A stretch of 64,000 bases of DNA from 79-D21 sp964521575 (GCA_964521575.1 CAZFSR010000010.1:20790-84789), one strand, 5' to 3'. Counted from the stretch's first letter, positions 42,396 through 51,626 are shown. A program made the numbers and translations. Notes: generated from the sequence alone by a model not told the origin.

Positions 42396-43778
42396 CTAGC
42401 AGCAGCAACCCTTGGCCTTTTTTAGGGCTTTCCGGACGATCTCAAGTCCTTTATCGAGGTCACCCGTAGGCACGTTGAGCGCTGGGCGGAAGCGAATCGA
42501 CTGGGTGCTGCAGGGCAGGATCAGCATCTTTTCATCCCAGCAGGCATGAAGGACCTTGTCCCGCAGGTCGTGCGTCACGAGGTCGAATGCGCACATCAGC
42601 CCCTTGCCGCGCGTGTTGCGGACCATATCCGGGAACTCCTTCTGGATCTCGAGCAAGCCGTTGAGAAGATGCGGACCTGCAACATTGCTGACATAGTCAA
42701 GGATCTTCTCTTCACGGTAAATCTCGAGGTAGCGCTGCGCCCGCACCATGTCGACCACGTTGCCGCCCCAAGTGGAGTTGATCCGGCTTGACACCGTGAA
42801 ACAGTTCTCTTCCAACTCGTCAAACCGGGGACCCGCGATGAACCCGCAGATTTGGGCCTTCTTGCCAAAGCTGAAGATATCGGGCTTGACCGGGGCGTGA
42901 TGCTCCCATGCCCACATCTTGCCGGTGATACCCATGCCGCACTGGACTTCGTCGAAGATCAAGATGATCTCGTTCTCGTCGCAGATCTGGCGCAGCTGCT
43001 TGAAGAACTCGGTCCGGAACTGGTTGTCCCCGCCTTCTCCCTGGATCGTCTCGATGATGAGCGCGCAAATGTCGTCCGGATTGTTCCAGATCGCCTTCTT
43101 GATCTGGCTCACAGCCACTTCTTCGAGCCATTCGACGTTCGAGAGGTTCTGCTCGAGGGGCCAAGTGATCTTCGGCGGGATGATGCGGGGCCAATCGAAC
43201 TTCGCGAAATACTGGTACTTGTTGGGATCATAGGTGTTGGTGGTAGAAAGGGTGTAACCGCTTCGACCGTGGAAGGCATCCCGGAAATGGATCACCTTTG
43301 TGCCCTTCCTGCCGTCGATAGCGTCTCCCTTGCCGATCTTGCCGGCTTTCATGAGCTTGCGGACTTTCCAGTCCATCGAGGTTTTGAAAGTGTTCTCGAC
43401 GGCCAGCGTGCCGTAGTCGATGAAGAAGGTGTGATTGAAGCCCGCGGGCTTCGCCACCTCGTTGAAGGTCTTCATGAAATCGGCCATTTCCATGGTGTAA
43501 ATGTCGGAACTCGCGACCTTGTTGATCGCGGCGCGGAAGATCCGCTCCTTGAATTCGTCTGTGGTCAGCATGGGATGATTCATGCCGAAGGGGGCCGAGG
43601 CGAAGAAGGTGTAGAAATCCAGCCATTCGGCGCCATCCTTGAGATTGACGATGTGGCTGCCCTTCGATTTCTCCATGTCGATGATGATATCGAACCCATC
43701 TCGCAGGAGGCTGCTTGCAATCGTCGGGAAAACCTCATCCGGGGTCACGCTGAAGTTACGGCCGCACGTGTAGGACAT
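42396..43778 (-). CDS. lat: L-lysine 6-transaminase (class III aminotransferase)
   Basis: 460 residues. Transfers the epsilon-amino group of lysine to 2-oxoglutarate. Class III fold: FIDYGTLAVENTFK, HFRDAFHGRSGYTLSTTN, IIETIQGEGGDNQFR (typical of lysine epsilon-aminotransferase), FDEVQCGMGITGK with D276, and the Schiff-base lysine near K306 in FSFGKKAQICG. The protein ends KGCCC, an odd triple-cysteine tail. Strong AAGGAGG start, own terminator. The 217 bp upstream are AT-rich and contain a 7-bp inverted repeat. Fits lysine degradation by an amino-acid fermenter. Confidence 0.9.
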   Translation of the reverse strand: MSYTCGRNFSVTPDEVFPTIASSLLRDGFDIIIDMEKSKGSHIVNLKDGAEWLDFYTFFASAPFGMNHPMLTTDEFKERIFRAAINKVASSDIYTMEMADFMKTFNEVAKPAGFNHTFFIDYGTLAVENTFKTSMDWKVRKLMKAGKIGKGDAIDGRKGTKVIHFRDAFHGRSGYTLSTTNTYDPNKYQYFAKFDWPRIIPPKITWPLEQNLSNVEWLEEVAVSQIKKAIWNNPDDICALIIETIQGEGGDNQFRTEFFKQLRQICDENEIILIFDEVQCGMGITGKMWAWEHHAPVKPDIFSFGKKAQICGFIAGPRFDELEENCFTVSSRINSTWGGNVVDMVRAQRYLEIYREEKILDYVSNVAGPHLLNGLLEIQKEFPDMVRNTRGKGLMCAFDLVTHDLRDKVLHACWDEKMLILPCSTQSIRFRPALNVPTGDLDKGLEIVRKALKKAKGCCC

Positions 43779-43996
43779 TTCTTTTTCCTCCTTGTTGGGG
43801 AATTTGAAAAATATACCATCTAACCCTGCTTGTTTATTTTATCACGACCATTTTGAACTAGTCTAGGGTTATAGGTTATTTTTCGCAAGGAGCCTTTTCC
43901 AGACATTTACATACAATTCATATGCTTTATGCACTTTTCAAAACGTCCGATCCGGAGGACCGCTGAAACTTTATTTCCTTTTACCCGAACTGCTTG
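43779..43996. other. AT-rich intergenic region upstream of lat
   Basis: No gene seen. It holds a 7-bp inverted repeat (TAACCCT at 43821-43827 and AGGGTTA at 43866-43872) around a weak minus-strand promoter-like pair TTGCGA / TAGACT with 17-bp spacing. It should contain the lat promoter; the exact site is not clear. Confidence 0.4.
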
Positions 43997-44410
43997 TCAT
44001 CTGCCAGCCAAGACGTCCTCTATCCAATCCCTCGAGTGAAAGTCTCCCCGTCCGATTCCGGGGCAGAAGGCCGCTTCGCCTTCCCATGCTTCCCGGCTAC
44101 CCACGACCGAAGGCCAAAAGGGGTATGTGCGACATTGGGCCGGTCGACAGGCATAAACCCGGCAAAGACCGGTATCCCAATCATAAAACGTGCATTCCCC
44201 CTTGGGGCCGTCCTTCAGGACTAAACGCCCTCCCCGCATGGAAACGAACCGCCGGAAGAATTCTTCCGCGGGAATCTCCAGGAAGATTGCGATTCGCCCC
44301 ATTTCTTGAGCTGTCAGGACAACGATTCCAGGACGTCGGCAGCATCGGCCGCAACGCATACACGTAAACAATAAACCGTTTGCGTACCATGGTTCATTTA
44401 TGGTCGACAT
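43997..44410 (-). CDS. YkgJ-family cysteine cluster protein
   Basis: 137 residues. CMRCGRCCRRPG at the N-terminus is the CxxCxxCC cluster of this family; further cysteines in GECTFYDWDTGLCRVYACRPAQCRTYP and AAFCPG could bind an Fe-S cluster or zinc. Function unknown. A GTG at 44425 is an alternative start; neither has a clear Shine-Dalgarno. It follows mreB by about 28 bp, so it is probably at the end of the long ribosomal-mreB transcript. Confidence 0.8.
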   Translation of the reverse strand: MSTINEPWYANGLLFTCMRCGRCCRRPGIVVLTAQEMGRIAIFLEIPAEEFFRRFVSMRGGRLVLKDGPKGECTFYDWDTGLCRVYACRPAQCRTYPFWPSVVGSREAWEGEAAFCPGIGRGDFHSRDWIEDVLAGR

Positions 44411-44438
44411 GCTTTCGTTTGACACGAAGGAGTTTTTC

Positions 44439-45491
44439 TTAGCGTCCTTTTAGAAGGCCCTTGCGGATCACCGAGAGGATTGCCCCTGAAGCTTTGAGTT
44501 GGTCCAGTGAATCCAGGGCTTTTCCCGTTCCGAGGGCTACGCATTCCAGCGGATGTTCCGCAACGTGGCACGGCATTGCCGTTTCCTCTGAAACCCGCTC
44601 GGCTAGGTCTCTAAGGAGCGCCCCGCCACCTGTCAGCCAGATGCCCCTGTCGATGATGTCCGCAGAAAGCTCGGGAGGGGTGATTTCAAGAATCCTGCGG
44701 ATACCAGCAATGATCGCGTTGACTGGTTCCTCGATCGCCCTGGCCACCATGGAACTGGTGACCTCGATCTGCCTGGGAAGTCCCTGTACAAGGTCACGGC
44801 CCTTGATGATCTGGGTTTCCTCTTCGTCGTGAGGCTTGACCTTGCAAGTCCCGATGTTGATCTTGAGGGTTTCCGCGGTCTGTTCTCCAATCGCGAGGTT
44901 AAATTCTTTCTTGATGTGCCGGGCGATCGCCTCGTCAAACTCGTCTCCCCCGATACGGAGGGATTCGGCGACAACAACTCCGCCCAGGGAAATGACCGCG
45001 ACGTCTGTCGTCCCTCCGCCGATGTCGACGATCATGTTCCCTCGCGGCTCGGCCACCTCGAGGTCTGCCCCGATCGCCGCCGCCATGGCTTCTTCGATCA
45101 GGAAGGCTTCCCTTGCTCCGACCTCGATGGCCGCCTCCAGGACCGCTCTTTTCTCCACGTCCGTCGCTCCTGAAGGAACGCAAACCATGACCCGATGTTT
45201 GAAAAGTGACCCCATTTTCAGGGTCGATGAGACTTTGTTCAGGAAATGCCTCAGCATGGCTTCGGTCATCGTGTAATTCGCGATCACTCCGTCCCTCAAG
45301 GGACGAACCGCCACGACATGCCCCGGAGTCCGCCCCAGCATCCGCTTGGCCTCTTCCCCTACGGCCAGCACCTTCCCGTTGTTCTGGTCGATCGCGACAA
45401 CCGAAGGTTCCCTGAGAATGACGCCTTTGCCTCTAAGAAAGATGAGAACGGTGGCCGTCCCCAAGTCGATGCCGATATCTTTTCCCAGCAA
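44439..45491 (-). CDS. mreB: Rod shape-determining protein MreB
   Basis: 350 residues, TTG start 9 nt after AAGGAGG. Actin-like ATPase for cell-wall elongation. Phosphate 1 motif GIDLGTATVLIF, phosphate 2 VDIGGGTTDVAVISLGG, adenosine motif GIWLTGGGALLRDL, and IEEAMAAAIGADL. mreC and mreD do not follow, so this may be a second copy (MreB/Mbl type) or the genes are dispersed. Confidence 0.95.
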   Translation of the reverse strand: MLGKDIGIDLGTATVLIFLRGKGVILREPSVVAIDQNNGKVLAVGEEAKRMLGRTPGHVVAVRPLRDGVIANYTMTEAMLRHFLNKVSSTLKMGSLFKHRVMVCVPSGATDVEKRAVLEAAIEVGAREAFLIEEAMAAAIGADLEVAEPRGNMIVDIGGGTTDVAVISLGGVVVAESLRIGGDEFDEAIARHIKKEFNLAIGEQTAETLKINIGTCKVKPHDEEETQIIKGRDLVQGLPRQIEVTSSMVARAIEEPVNAIIAGIRRILEITPPELSADIIDRGIWLTGGGALLRDLAERVSEETAMPCHVAEHPLECVALGTGKALDSLDQLKASGAILSVIRKGLLKGR

Positions 45492-45547
45492 GTCAAAAAA
45501 CCTCCTTGTGTTCCCGCACTCCGCTACGCTGAGCCCCTATGAGTTTA

Positions 45548-46300
45548 TCACTCCCACGGCGATGGGGAGTAGCCGATGCTCCAAAGGAAAAGGCCCGATG
45601 CGGGAGCCATGCCCTGAAACCTGCCGACCCCGGCGTCACCTTCAAGGTATCTCATGAACTCTCCCGCGGTAAGTTTCCCGGCCGCAATCCGGTTCAAATC
45701 ACCCACGATGTTCCGGACCATATGAAAGAGAAAGCCGGTCGCCCTGATTCGGAAAGCGACCCAATCCCTCTTGCGCACAATCCCGACTCTCAGGACTCGC
45801 CTAACCGTGTTGGCCGGGCGCTCGCTAAGAGGGCAGAAGAGCCCGAAGTCATGTTCACCCTCAAGTGCCTTGCAGGCGAGAGTGACCTCTGGGGAAGCCC
45901 AATTCGCCCTCACTCTCCAGACGAAGGGTTTTACTTGAGGGAAGTTATAGGGTGCCGTCCAAAGGAAATAGGCATATTCCCTCCAGGTTGCATCATGCCG
46001 GGCGTTGAACTTTTCTCCGACGACCGCCGCCCGACTGACCCCGATTTCGGGAGGCAGATTGTTTTCCAACGCTCTTATCAAACGACCCGGTTCCCACTCT
46101 TTTGAAAGGTCGAACGAGGCGACCTGCCCTCTCGCGTGGACTCCGGCGTCGGTCCTTCCTGCACCTACAGAAAGGACTTCTGAACCTTCAAGCCGGCCCA
46201 GGACACTTTCAAGATCCCCCTGAACGGTCCTCCTCCCTGGCTGTCTTTGCCAGCCTGAAAAGGAGCGTCCATCGTAGGCGATTTCCACCGCATACCGCAT
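45548..46300 (-). CDS. truA: tRNA pseudouridine(38-40) synthase TruA
   Basis: 250 residues. Makes pseudouridine in the anticodon arm. YDGRSFSGWQRQPGRRTVQG, the catalytic aspartate in GAGRTDAGVHARGQVASF, and the C-terminal FRIRATGFLFHMVRNIVG are all typical. Lies 3 bp after ecfT. The truA-after-ECF order is common in Firmicutes downstream of rplQ. Confidence 0.96.
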   Translation of the reverse strand: MRYAVEIAYDGRSFSGWQRQPGRRTVQGDLESVLGRLEGSEVLSVGAGRTDAGVHARGQVASFDLSKEWEPGRLIRALENNLPPEIGVSRAAVVGEKFNARHDATWREYAYFLWTAPYNFPQVKPFVWRVRANWASPEVTLACKALEGEHDFGLFCPLSERPANTVRRVLRVGIVRKRDWVAFRIRATGFLFHMVRNIVGDLNRIAAGKLTAGEFMRYLEGDAGVGRFQGMAPASGLFLWSIGYSPSPWE

Positions 46301-46303
46301 CGT

Positions 46304-47110
46304 TCAGGCTCTCATGTCCAACAGGACAAAAAACAAAACAACCGAAAGAATCCCGGCTAATGCCAGGGTGTCCGACTTCTTCCAAATAAGGGGATTCATG
46401 CGGGTCCGGCCGCTCCCCCCCCTGTAGCAGCGCGCTTCCATCGCCTGAGCGAGATCTTCAGCCCGCTGGAAAACGATGACAAAAAGCGGCACGAGGACAG
46501 GGACAAAGGATTTCATGCGCTTGAACAGCCCACCATGCTCGAGATCCGCCCCCCTTGCGAGTTGAGCACGGAGAATCCGGTCCGTTTCATCAAAGAGGGT
46601 CGGAATGAACCGGAGAGCGATGGTCATCATCATCGCCATCTCATGGGCAGGGAACCCAAAACGTTGGAATGGCCGAAAAAGGCTTTCAAGCCCATCCGAG
46701 AGTTCCATTGGGCTTGTTGTCAACGTAAGGAACCCGGCGTAAAGGACGAGAAAGAAAAGCCTCAAACCCATCCTGAAAGCCATCGAGACCCCTTCCCGGG
46801 TTATGGAAAGCAGTCCCCATTCCCAAAGGACGGCGCCTTTCGTCAGGAAGAGGTGTATTCCCGCAGTGAAAAGAACGAGGATAATGACCGGGCGGGCTCC
46901 CTGGATGACCACCCGGAAGGGAATACGTGAAAACCATGAAAGGAAGAGAAGGAAAATCCCCCATGCAATGAAAGCCCCGGGGTGTTTCATGAGGAAAATC
47001 CCTGCAAGAAGCAACACGACGGAAAGGATCTTGCACCTGGGGTCAAGGCGGTGAACAGGGGAATCTGCCGGGATATATTGCCCGAGTGTAAGGTGGTTTA
47101 GGAATTTCAA
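46304..47110 (-). CDS. ecfT: ECF transporter transmembrane component EcfT
   Basis: 268 residues. N-terminus LGQYIPADSPVHRLDPRCKI is the EcfT signature. About five membrane helices and the two coupling motifs QLARGADLEHG and EARCYRGG that contact the ATPases. Module serves vitamin or trace nutrient uptake; no substrate-binding S component is in the window. Overlaps ecfA2 by 4 bp. Confidence 0.93.
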   Translation of the reverse strand: MKFLNHLTLGQYIPADSPVHRLDPRCKILSVVLLLAGIFLMKHPGAFIAWGIFLLFLSWFSRIPFRVVIQGARPVIILVLFTAGIHLFLTKGAVLWEWGLLSITREGVSMAFRMGLRLFFLVLYAGFLTLTTSPMELSDGLESLFRPFQRFGFPAHEMAMMMTIALRFIPTLFDETDRILRAQLARGADLEHGGLFKRMKSFVPVLVPLFVIVFQRAEDLAQAMEARCYRGGSGRTRMNPLIWKKSDTLALAGILSVVLFFVLLDMRA

Positions 47111-47949
47111 GACCGGATTTCCCTTTCCAGAAGAGCGGCCAGCGTTTCCGGATCGACCGTGTACGGAATGGGGTATCCGTAATCCCTGAGCCCCGACACC
47201 AGCTCCAGGAGGGGGGGTAATCTCAGTCCTCGGAGGGACCTGTCAAGCAACTCATCCATCAATCCAGCCGGCGTTCCGCAAAAAACTGTCTTTCCCTTTT
47301 CGAGAACCAGAATCCTGTCAGCCAAAGCCAGGGCGAGTTCTAGGTCGTGGGTGATGTGAACCACGCCTAATCCTTCCTTTATTAGACATTTCAGGAGAGA
47401 GAGGAGTTCCTGCCGCCCCCGGGCGTCCATTCCGGCTGTGGGTTCGTCCAGGACAAGGTAATCGGGGCGTGAGGCCAGCACCGAGGCAATGCAAAGCCGG
47501 CGTTTCTGCCCTCCTGAAAGCTGGAAGGGACTCCGATCAAGAAGTTCCAGCGGTAATCCGAGAAGAGCCATTGTCTCGATGGTTACCCTTTTGATCTCCG
47601 CTTCGGGAAATTCCCAGTTTTTCGGACCGAAAGCCATCTCTTCACGAACACTTTCCGCGAAAAGCTGGTGTTCGGGATACTGAAAAACCAGCCCCACCTT
47701 CCTCCGGACTTCTCGAAGGGCAACGGATTCCACTGCCGTCGAAATACCGTCAATCGTAACGGAACCGCTGGTCGGAAGCAAAAGGGCATTGAGATGCTGC
47801 GCAAGGGTGGATTTGCCGCTCCCGGTCTGTCCGACAACAGCGACCCACTCTCCGCGGTCCGCAAGAAGGTCCACTCCTGAGAGGGCCCGCGTTTCGAGAG
47901 GAGTTCCGGGATGATAAACATGGCAGAGAGAATCGACCTTTATGGACAT
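47107..47949 (-). CDS. ecfA2: ECF transporter ATPase EcfA2
   Basis: 280 residues. Walker A GQTGSGKST, Q-loop LVFQYPEHQLFAESV (the FQYPEhQlF form marks EcfA2), ABC signature LSGGQKRRLCIA, Walker B YLVLDEPTAGMDA, switch HITHDL. Overlaps ecfA1 by 10 bp and ecfT by 4 bp. Confidence 0.95.
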   Translation of the reverse strand: MSIKVDSLCHVYHPGTPLETRALSGVDLLADRGEWVAVVGQTGSGKSTLAQHLNALLLPTSGSVTIDGISTAVESVALREVRRKVGLVFQYPEHQLFAESVREEMAFGPKNWEFPEAEIKRVTIETMALLGLPLELLDRSPFQLSGGQKRRLCIASVLASRPDYLVLDEPTAGMDARGRQELLSLLKCLIKEGLGVVHITHDLELALALADRILVLEKGKTVFCGTPAGLMDELLDRSLRGLRLPPLLELVSGLRDYGYPIPYTVDPETLAALLEREIRS

Positions 47950-48767
47950 AAGTGCTCCAGCATCTCCTTAACGGAGGGAAGACACCCTTCCGGCAGGAGT
48001 TTTTTCCTCTTCAGCTCTCCTGACAGGCGAACGAGGCTCGGGGTTTCCAGCCCCCATTCAGGAAAGTGGTCCTTCATGGAGAAAAGACCCGCCAAAGAAC
48101 CTTCCCAGGCGATTCTTCCCTTTCCCAGGACCACGGCACGCGTCGCGTCCAGGATTTCATCAAGCCGGTGGGTGATTTGGACAAGGGTCATCCCATGACC
48201 GTGAAGCTTGCGCAGGATTTCGATAAGGTCCGCCCTCCCCTGCGGATCAAGCATGGATGTCGCTTCGTCAAGGACAAGGCAACGCGGTTGCATCGCCAAG
48301 GCTCCGGCGATTGCAAGCCGTTGTTTCTGTCCCCCCGAAAGCGCGTAGGTCGGGGTTCGTCTCTTATCTTCCAAACCAACCTGGCTGAGGCATTCAAGGA
48401 CTCTTTCCTGAATCGTTGAAGACGGAAGCCCAAGATTTTCAGGCCCGAATGCAACATCCTCCTCCACCACAGAAGCGACGATCTGGTTGTCCGGATTTTG
48501 GAACACCATCGCGATCCGGCTCCGGACGGCCCAGTAATTTTCTTCCTTGTCGGTTCGATAACCACAGGCAAAGCAATCGCCCCGCGTCGGTATCAGCAGG
48601 GCGTTTAGGAGCTTGGCTAGCGTGGACTTCCCCGATCCATTCGCTCCGACAAGGGCAACCCACTCCCCCTGGCGTATGGAAAGGTCCACTTCATGAAGTG
48701 CGGGCGTGGTCGCGCCCGGGTACGTGTAGCTCACGCCCCGGAGCGCGCACACATCCTCATTCAACAT
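47940..48767 (-). CDS. ecfA1: ECF transporter ATPase EcfA1
   Basis: 275 residues. Walker A GANGSGKST, Q-loop MVFQNPDNQIVASVVEEDVAFG (EcfA1 form), ABC signature LSGGQKQRLAIAGAL, Walker B CLVLDEATSMLDP, switch ITHRLDE. Starts 3 bp after rplQ with no terminator between, so it is likely transcribed with the alpha operon. Confidence 0.95.
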   Translation of the reverse strand: MLNEDVCALRGVSYTYPGATTPALHEVDLSIRQGEWVALVGANGSGKSTLAKLLNALLIPTRGDCFACGYRTDKEENYWAVRSRIAMVFQNPDNQIVASVVEEDVAFGPENLGLPSSTIQERVLECLSQVGLEDKRRTPTYALSGGQKQRLAIAGALAMQPRCLVLDEATSMLDPQGRADLIEILRKLHGHGMTLVQITHRLDEILDATRAVVLGKGRIAWEGSLAGLFSMKDHFPEWGLETPSLVRLSGELKRKKLLPEGCLPSVKEMLEHLCP

Positions 48768-48770
48768 TGC

Positions 48771-49124
48771 CTATTGAACCAGTTCGATGACCGCCATCGG
48801 GGCAGCGTCACCCACCCGGCTCCCCAGCTTGACGATGCGGGTGTATCCACCCGGCCGGTTTGCGTACCGCGGGGAGATCTCGTCAAAAAGTTTCTTGACG
48901 GCTTCCTTGTTGGGCATCCTGGAAGCAACCAGCCGACGGTCCTGAAGTGTCCCGCCTTTTGCACGGGTGATGAGCCTCTCCGAAACGCGGCGCAATTCCT
49001 TCGCCTTGAGCAGCGTGGTCGTGATCTTCTCCTCAAGGATCAGGCTGGCCGTCATGTTGCTCAACATAGCCATGCGGTGGCTTGTGTACCGGCCAAGCCT
49101 CCGTGTATCGACTCTATGCCTCAT
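48771..49124 (-). CDS. rplQ: 50S ribosomal protein L17
   Basis: 117 residues, usual size. MRHRVDTRRLGRYTSHRMAM with LITRAKGGTLQDRRLV typical. Its GAAGGAGG ribosome-binding site lies within the end of rpoA. Classical last gene of the alpha operon; here the ECF genes follow at once. Confidence 0.97.
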   Translation of the reverse strand: MRHRVDTRRLGRYTSHRMAMLSNMTASLILEEKITTTLLKAKELRRVSERLITRAKGGTLQDRRLVASRMPNKEAVKKLFDEISPRYANRPGGYTRIVKLGSRVGDAAPMAVIELVQ

Positions 49125-49127
49125 AAA

Positions 49128-50135
49128 CTAGTCCTCCTTCAAGGGCTCTTCCGGCGTTTCTTCCCCTGGCAGGGCAATCGAGAACTTCTCGAGTTTTTCT
49201 TCGATTTCCCTGAGAGAAATCTTGCCCAGATTGCGTATCTTCATCAATTCGGATCGGCTCTTGCTGACAAGGTCGCCTATCGTATGGACTCCGCCCCGCA
49301 GCAGGCAGTTCTCGCTACGGACCGAGAGCTCCAAATCCTTGATTCCCCTGGACAGGATCGTGTCTCCGCTTGAGACGGGAGCAGCGATTTCTTCGGACAA
49401 GCTCTCTTCTTCCTGCTCGTCCTGCCCTGCACGGCCATGCGTCTCTCCTTCCGAAAGCCGTATCTCGTCCGCGAAAAGGGCAAAATAGCCTTTCAGGATA
49501 TTGGAAGATTCGCACATGGCCTCGGGAACAGGGACGACCCCATTGGTCCAGATATCGAGGACAAGCCGGTCATAGTCTGTTCTCTGGCCGACACGGGCGT
49601 TTTGAACCTCGTACTTGACGCGCTGGATCGGCGAAAATATCGCATCCACCATCAGGGCATCGATCGGAAGGTACGGAGGCCTCGGCCGATCGGTCGTGGC
49701 ATATCCAACCCCCTGCTCCACGTAAAGGTCCATCACAAGCTTGTGCCCTTTTTCAAGGGTCCCGATGACGCTAGACGGGTCAATGAATTCGACCTCGCTG
49801 TCCGGCTGGATATCCGCGGCAGTGATTTCCTTCGGTCCCACCACCTCGAGATGCAGGATCCGGGCTTCCGGGCTGTGGCACCTGAGCGGAATGTGCTTGA
49901 GGTTGATCATCAACCCAAGAACATCTTCCTTCAGGCCCGGGACGGTACTGTATTCGTGCAGGACTCCCTCGATACGGACCGCCGTGATGGCGGCCCCTCT
50001 TATGGACGAAAGGAGAACCCGTCTCAGCGCATTCCCGAGCGTGACGCCGTAACCCCGTTCCAGAGGCTCGACGACAATCCTGCCATATCGGGGGGTACTT
50101 TCTTCCAGCCTGATCTCCGGTCGCATGGGATCCAT
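49128..50135 (-). CDS. rpoA: DNA-directed RNA polymerase alpha subunit
   Basis: 335 residues. N-terminal assembly domain (YGRIVVEPLERGYGVTLGNALRR, LLSSIRGAAI), an acidic linker about 235-255 (rich in Glu and Ser), and the C-terminal domain with ELSVRSENCLLRGGVHTIGDL and MKIRNLGKISLREIEEKL for UP-element and activator contact. Between rpsD and rplQ as in most bacteria. Confidence 0.98.
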   Translation of the reverse strand: MDPMRPEIRLEESTPRYGRIVVEPLERGYGVTLGNALRRVLLSSIRGAAITAVRIEGVLHEYSTVPGLKEDVLGLMINLKHIPLRCHSPEARILHLEVVGPKEITAADIQPDSEVEFIDPSSVIGTLEKGHKLVMDLYVEQGVGYATTDRPRPPYLPIDALMVDAIFSPIQRVKYEVQNARVGQRTDYDRLVLDIWTNGVVPVPEAMCESSNILKGYFALFADEIRLSEGETHGRAGQDEQEEESLSEEIAAPVSSGDTILSRGIKDLELSVRSENCLLRGGVHTIGDLVSKSRSELMKIRNLGKISLREIEEKLEKFSIALPGEETPEEPLKED

Positions 50136-50157
50136 CTTCCCCCCACCTTTCTACCCT

Positions 50158-50790
50158 TTAGCGGGCATAGAACTCGACGACGAGCTGCTCGTTGACCGGC
50201 GAGTCGATTTGATCGCGGTTGGGCAGGGCAATAACCCTGGCGCTCAAGTTCTCCCCGCTCACCTCAAGCCAGGCAGGGATGGAACGGCTACCCGCCACTT
50301 CGGCGTTCTCCTTCACGTAACCGACGTCTCGACTTCCCTCGCGGACGGAGAGGACATCTCCAGCCTTGACCAGATAGCTCGGGATATCGATCTTCTTTCC
50401 GTTAACCTCAAAATGGCCATGACAGACAAGCTGCCTCGCCTGGCGCCGGCTTACGGCAAAACCGGTACGGTAAACCACGTTGTCAAGCCGCCGCTCGAGA
50501 AGCTGGAGGAAGTTATGGCCCGCCTGCCCGCCCATCTTCGTCGCCATCTCGTAGAAACGGCGGAACTGGGCTTCATGCATGCCGTAATAGCGACGCAGTT
50601 TCTGCTTCTCGCGGAGACGCAGGCCGTATTCGCTCATCTTGGCGCGCCTTTTGCTGTCTCCATGCTGTCCGGGTTTCTTGTTCCGTTTGACGATGGCGCA
50701 TTTCTCCGTATAGCAACGGTCACCCTTAAGAAAAAGCTTGACTCCTTCAGCCCTGCATTGCCTGCAGGCTGGACCGACATATCTACTCAT
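50158..50790 (-). CDS. rpsD: 30S ribosomal protein S4
   Basis: 210 residues. Primary 16S rRNA binder. Zinc-type N-terminus with CRQC, CYTEKC (four cysteines), then the S4 RNA-binding domain RRLDNVVYRTGFAVSRRQAR. Its place between rpsK and rpoA is the normal alpha-operon position. Confidence 0.98.
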   Translation of the reverse strand: MSRYVGPACRQCRAEGVKLFLKGDRCYTEKCAIVKRNKKPGQHGDSKRRAKMSEYGLRLREKQKLRRYYGMHEAQFRRFYEMATKMGGQAGHNFLQLLERRLDNVVYRTGFAVSRRQARQLVCHGHFEVNGKKIDIPSYLVKAGDVLSVREGSRDVGYVKENAEVAGSRSIPAWLEVSGENLSARVIALPNRDQIDSPVNEQLVVEFYAR

Positions 50791-50823
50791 GGGATGTTGG
50801 TTCCCTCCTTAACTTCGTCTGCG

Positions 50824-51216
50824 CTACACGCGCCGCCGCTTCGGGGGACGGCAACCGTTATGGGGAATCGGCGTCTCGTCCTTAATCAGCCGAACCTGGA
50901 GTCCGGCAGCCTGAAGGGAGCGAATCGCGGACTCGCGTCCTGGACCAGGCCCCTGTACGACAACGTCGACCTCCATCAGGCCGTGGTCCTGAGCAAGCTT
51001 CGCCGCTTGGGAAGCCGCGATCTGCGCCGCAAAAGGAGTGGATTTCCTTGCTCCCTTGAAGCCCACATTGCCTCCCGATGCCCAAGACAGGACATTTCCC
51101 TGCTTGTCCGTGATGTTGATGATCGTATTGTTGAAAGTGGAATGGATATGAGCCACCCCGTAGCTGACATGCTTCTTCTCTTTACGCTTCCCTTTGCGCT
51201 GAACCCGCTTTGCCAA
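50824..51216 (-). CDS. rpsK: 30S ribosomal protein S11
   Basis: 130 residues. Seen: HIHSTFNNTIINITDKQGN, SWASGGNVGFKGARKSTPFA, DVVVQGPGPGRESAIRSLQA and the end DETPIPHNGCRPPKRRRV. Platform protein of the small subunit. Confidence 0.98.
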   Translation of the reverse strand: MAKRVQRKGKRKEKKHVSYGVAHIHSTFNNTIINITDKQGNVLSWASGGNVGFKGARKSTPFAAQIAASQAAKLAQDHGLMEVDVVVQGPGPGRESAIRSLQAAGLQVRLIKDETPIPHNGCRPPKRRRV

Positions 51217-51238
51217 TTGGGTCGACCTCCTCGCCGCG

Positions 51239-51622
51239 CTACTTCTTCAACGTCGCCTTTTTCTTGCCGGCGATCGTCTTCTTCGGTCCCTTGCGGGTCC
51301 GGGCATTCGTCTTCGTCCTCTGGCCGCGAACCGGGAGCCCGCGCCTGTGGCGGAGCCCTCTGTAGCAACCAATCTCCATCAGGCGCTTGATATTCATTGC
51401 GACTTCCCGGCGAAGATCTCCTTCAACCCTGTAGTTCGACTCGATTTCGGAGCGAAGCCGCTTTGATTCGTCATCCGTCAGATCCTTCACCCGGGTGTCA
51501 GGGCTGACCCCTGTCGCGGCAAGGATCTCTCTCGATTTCGCCAGTCCGATCCCGTAGATATAGGTCAGGGCGATTTCAACCCTTTTTTCCCTGGGCAGGT
51601 CTACACCAGCAATACGCGCCAT
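51239..51622 (-). CDS. rpsM: 30S ribosomal protein S13
   Basis: 127 residues. MARIAGVDLPREKRVEIALT, YIYGIGLAKS, and the tail GLPVRGQRTKTNARTRKG followed by a lysine-rich end. Head protein of the small subunit; begins 4 bp after rpmJ. Confidence 0.98.
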   Translation of the reverse strand: MARIAGVDLPREKRVEIALTYIYGIGLAKSREILAATGVSPDTRVKDLTDDESKRLRSEIESNYRVEGDLRREVAMNIKRLMEIGCYRGLRHRRGLPVRGQRTKTNARTRKGPKKTIAGKKKATLKK

Positions 51623-51626
51623 CGTC

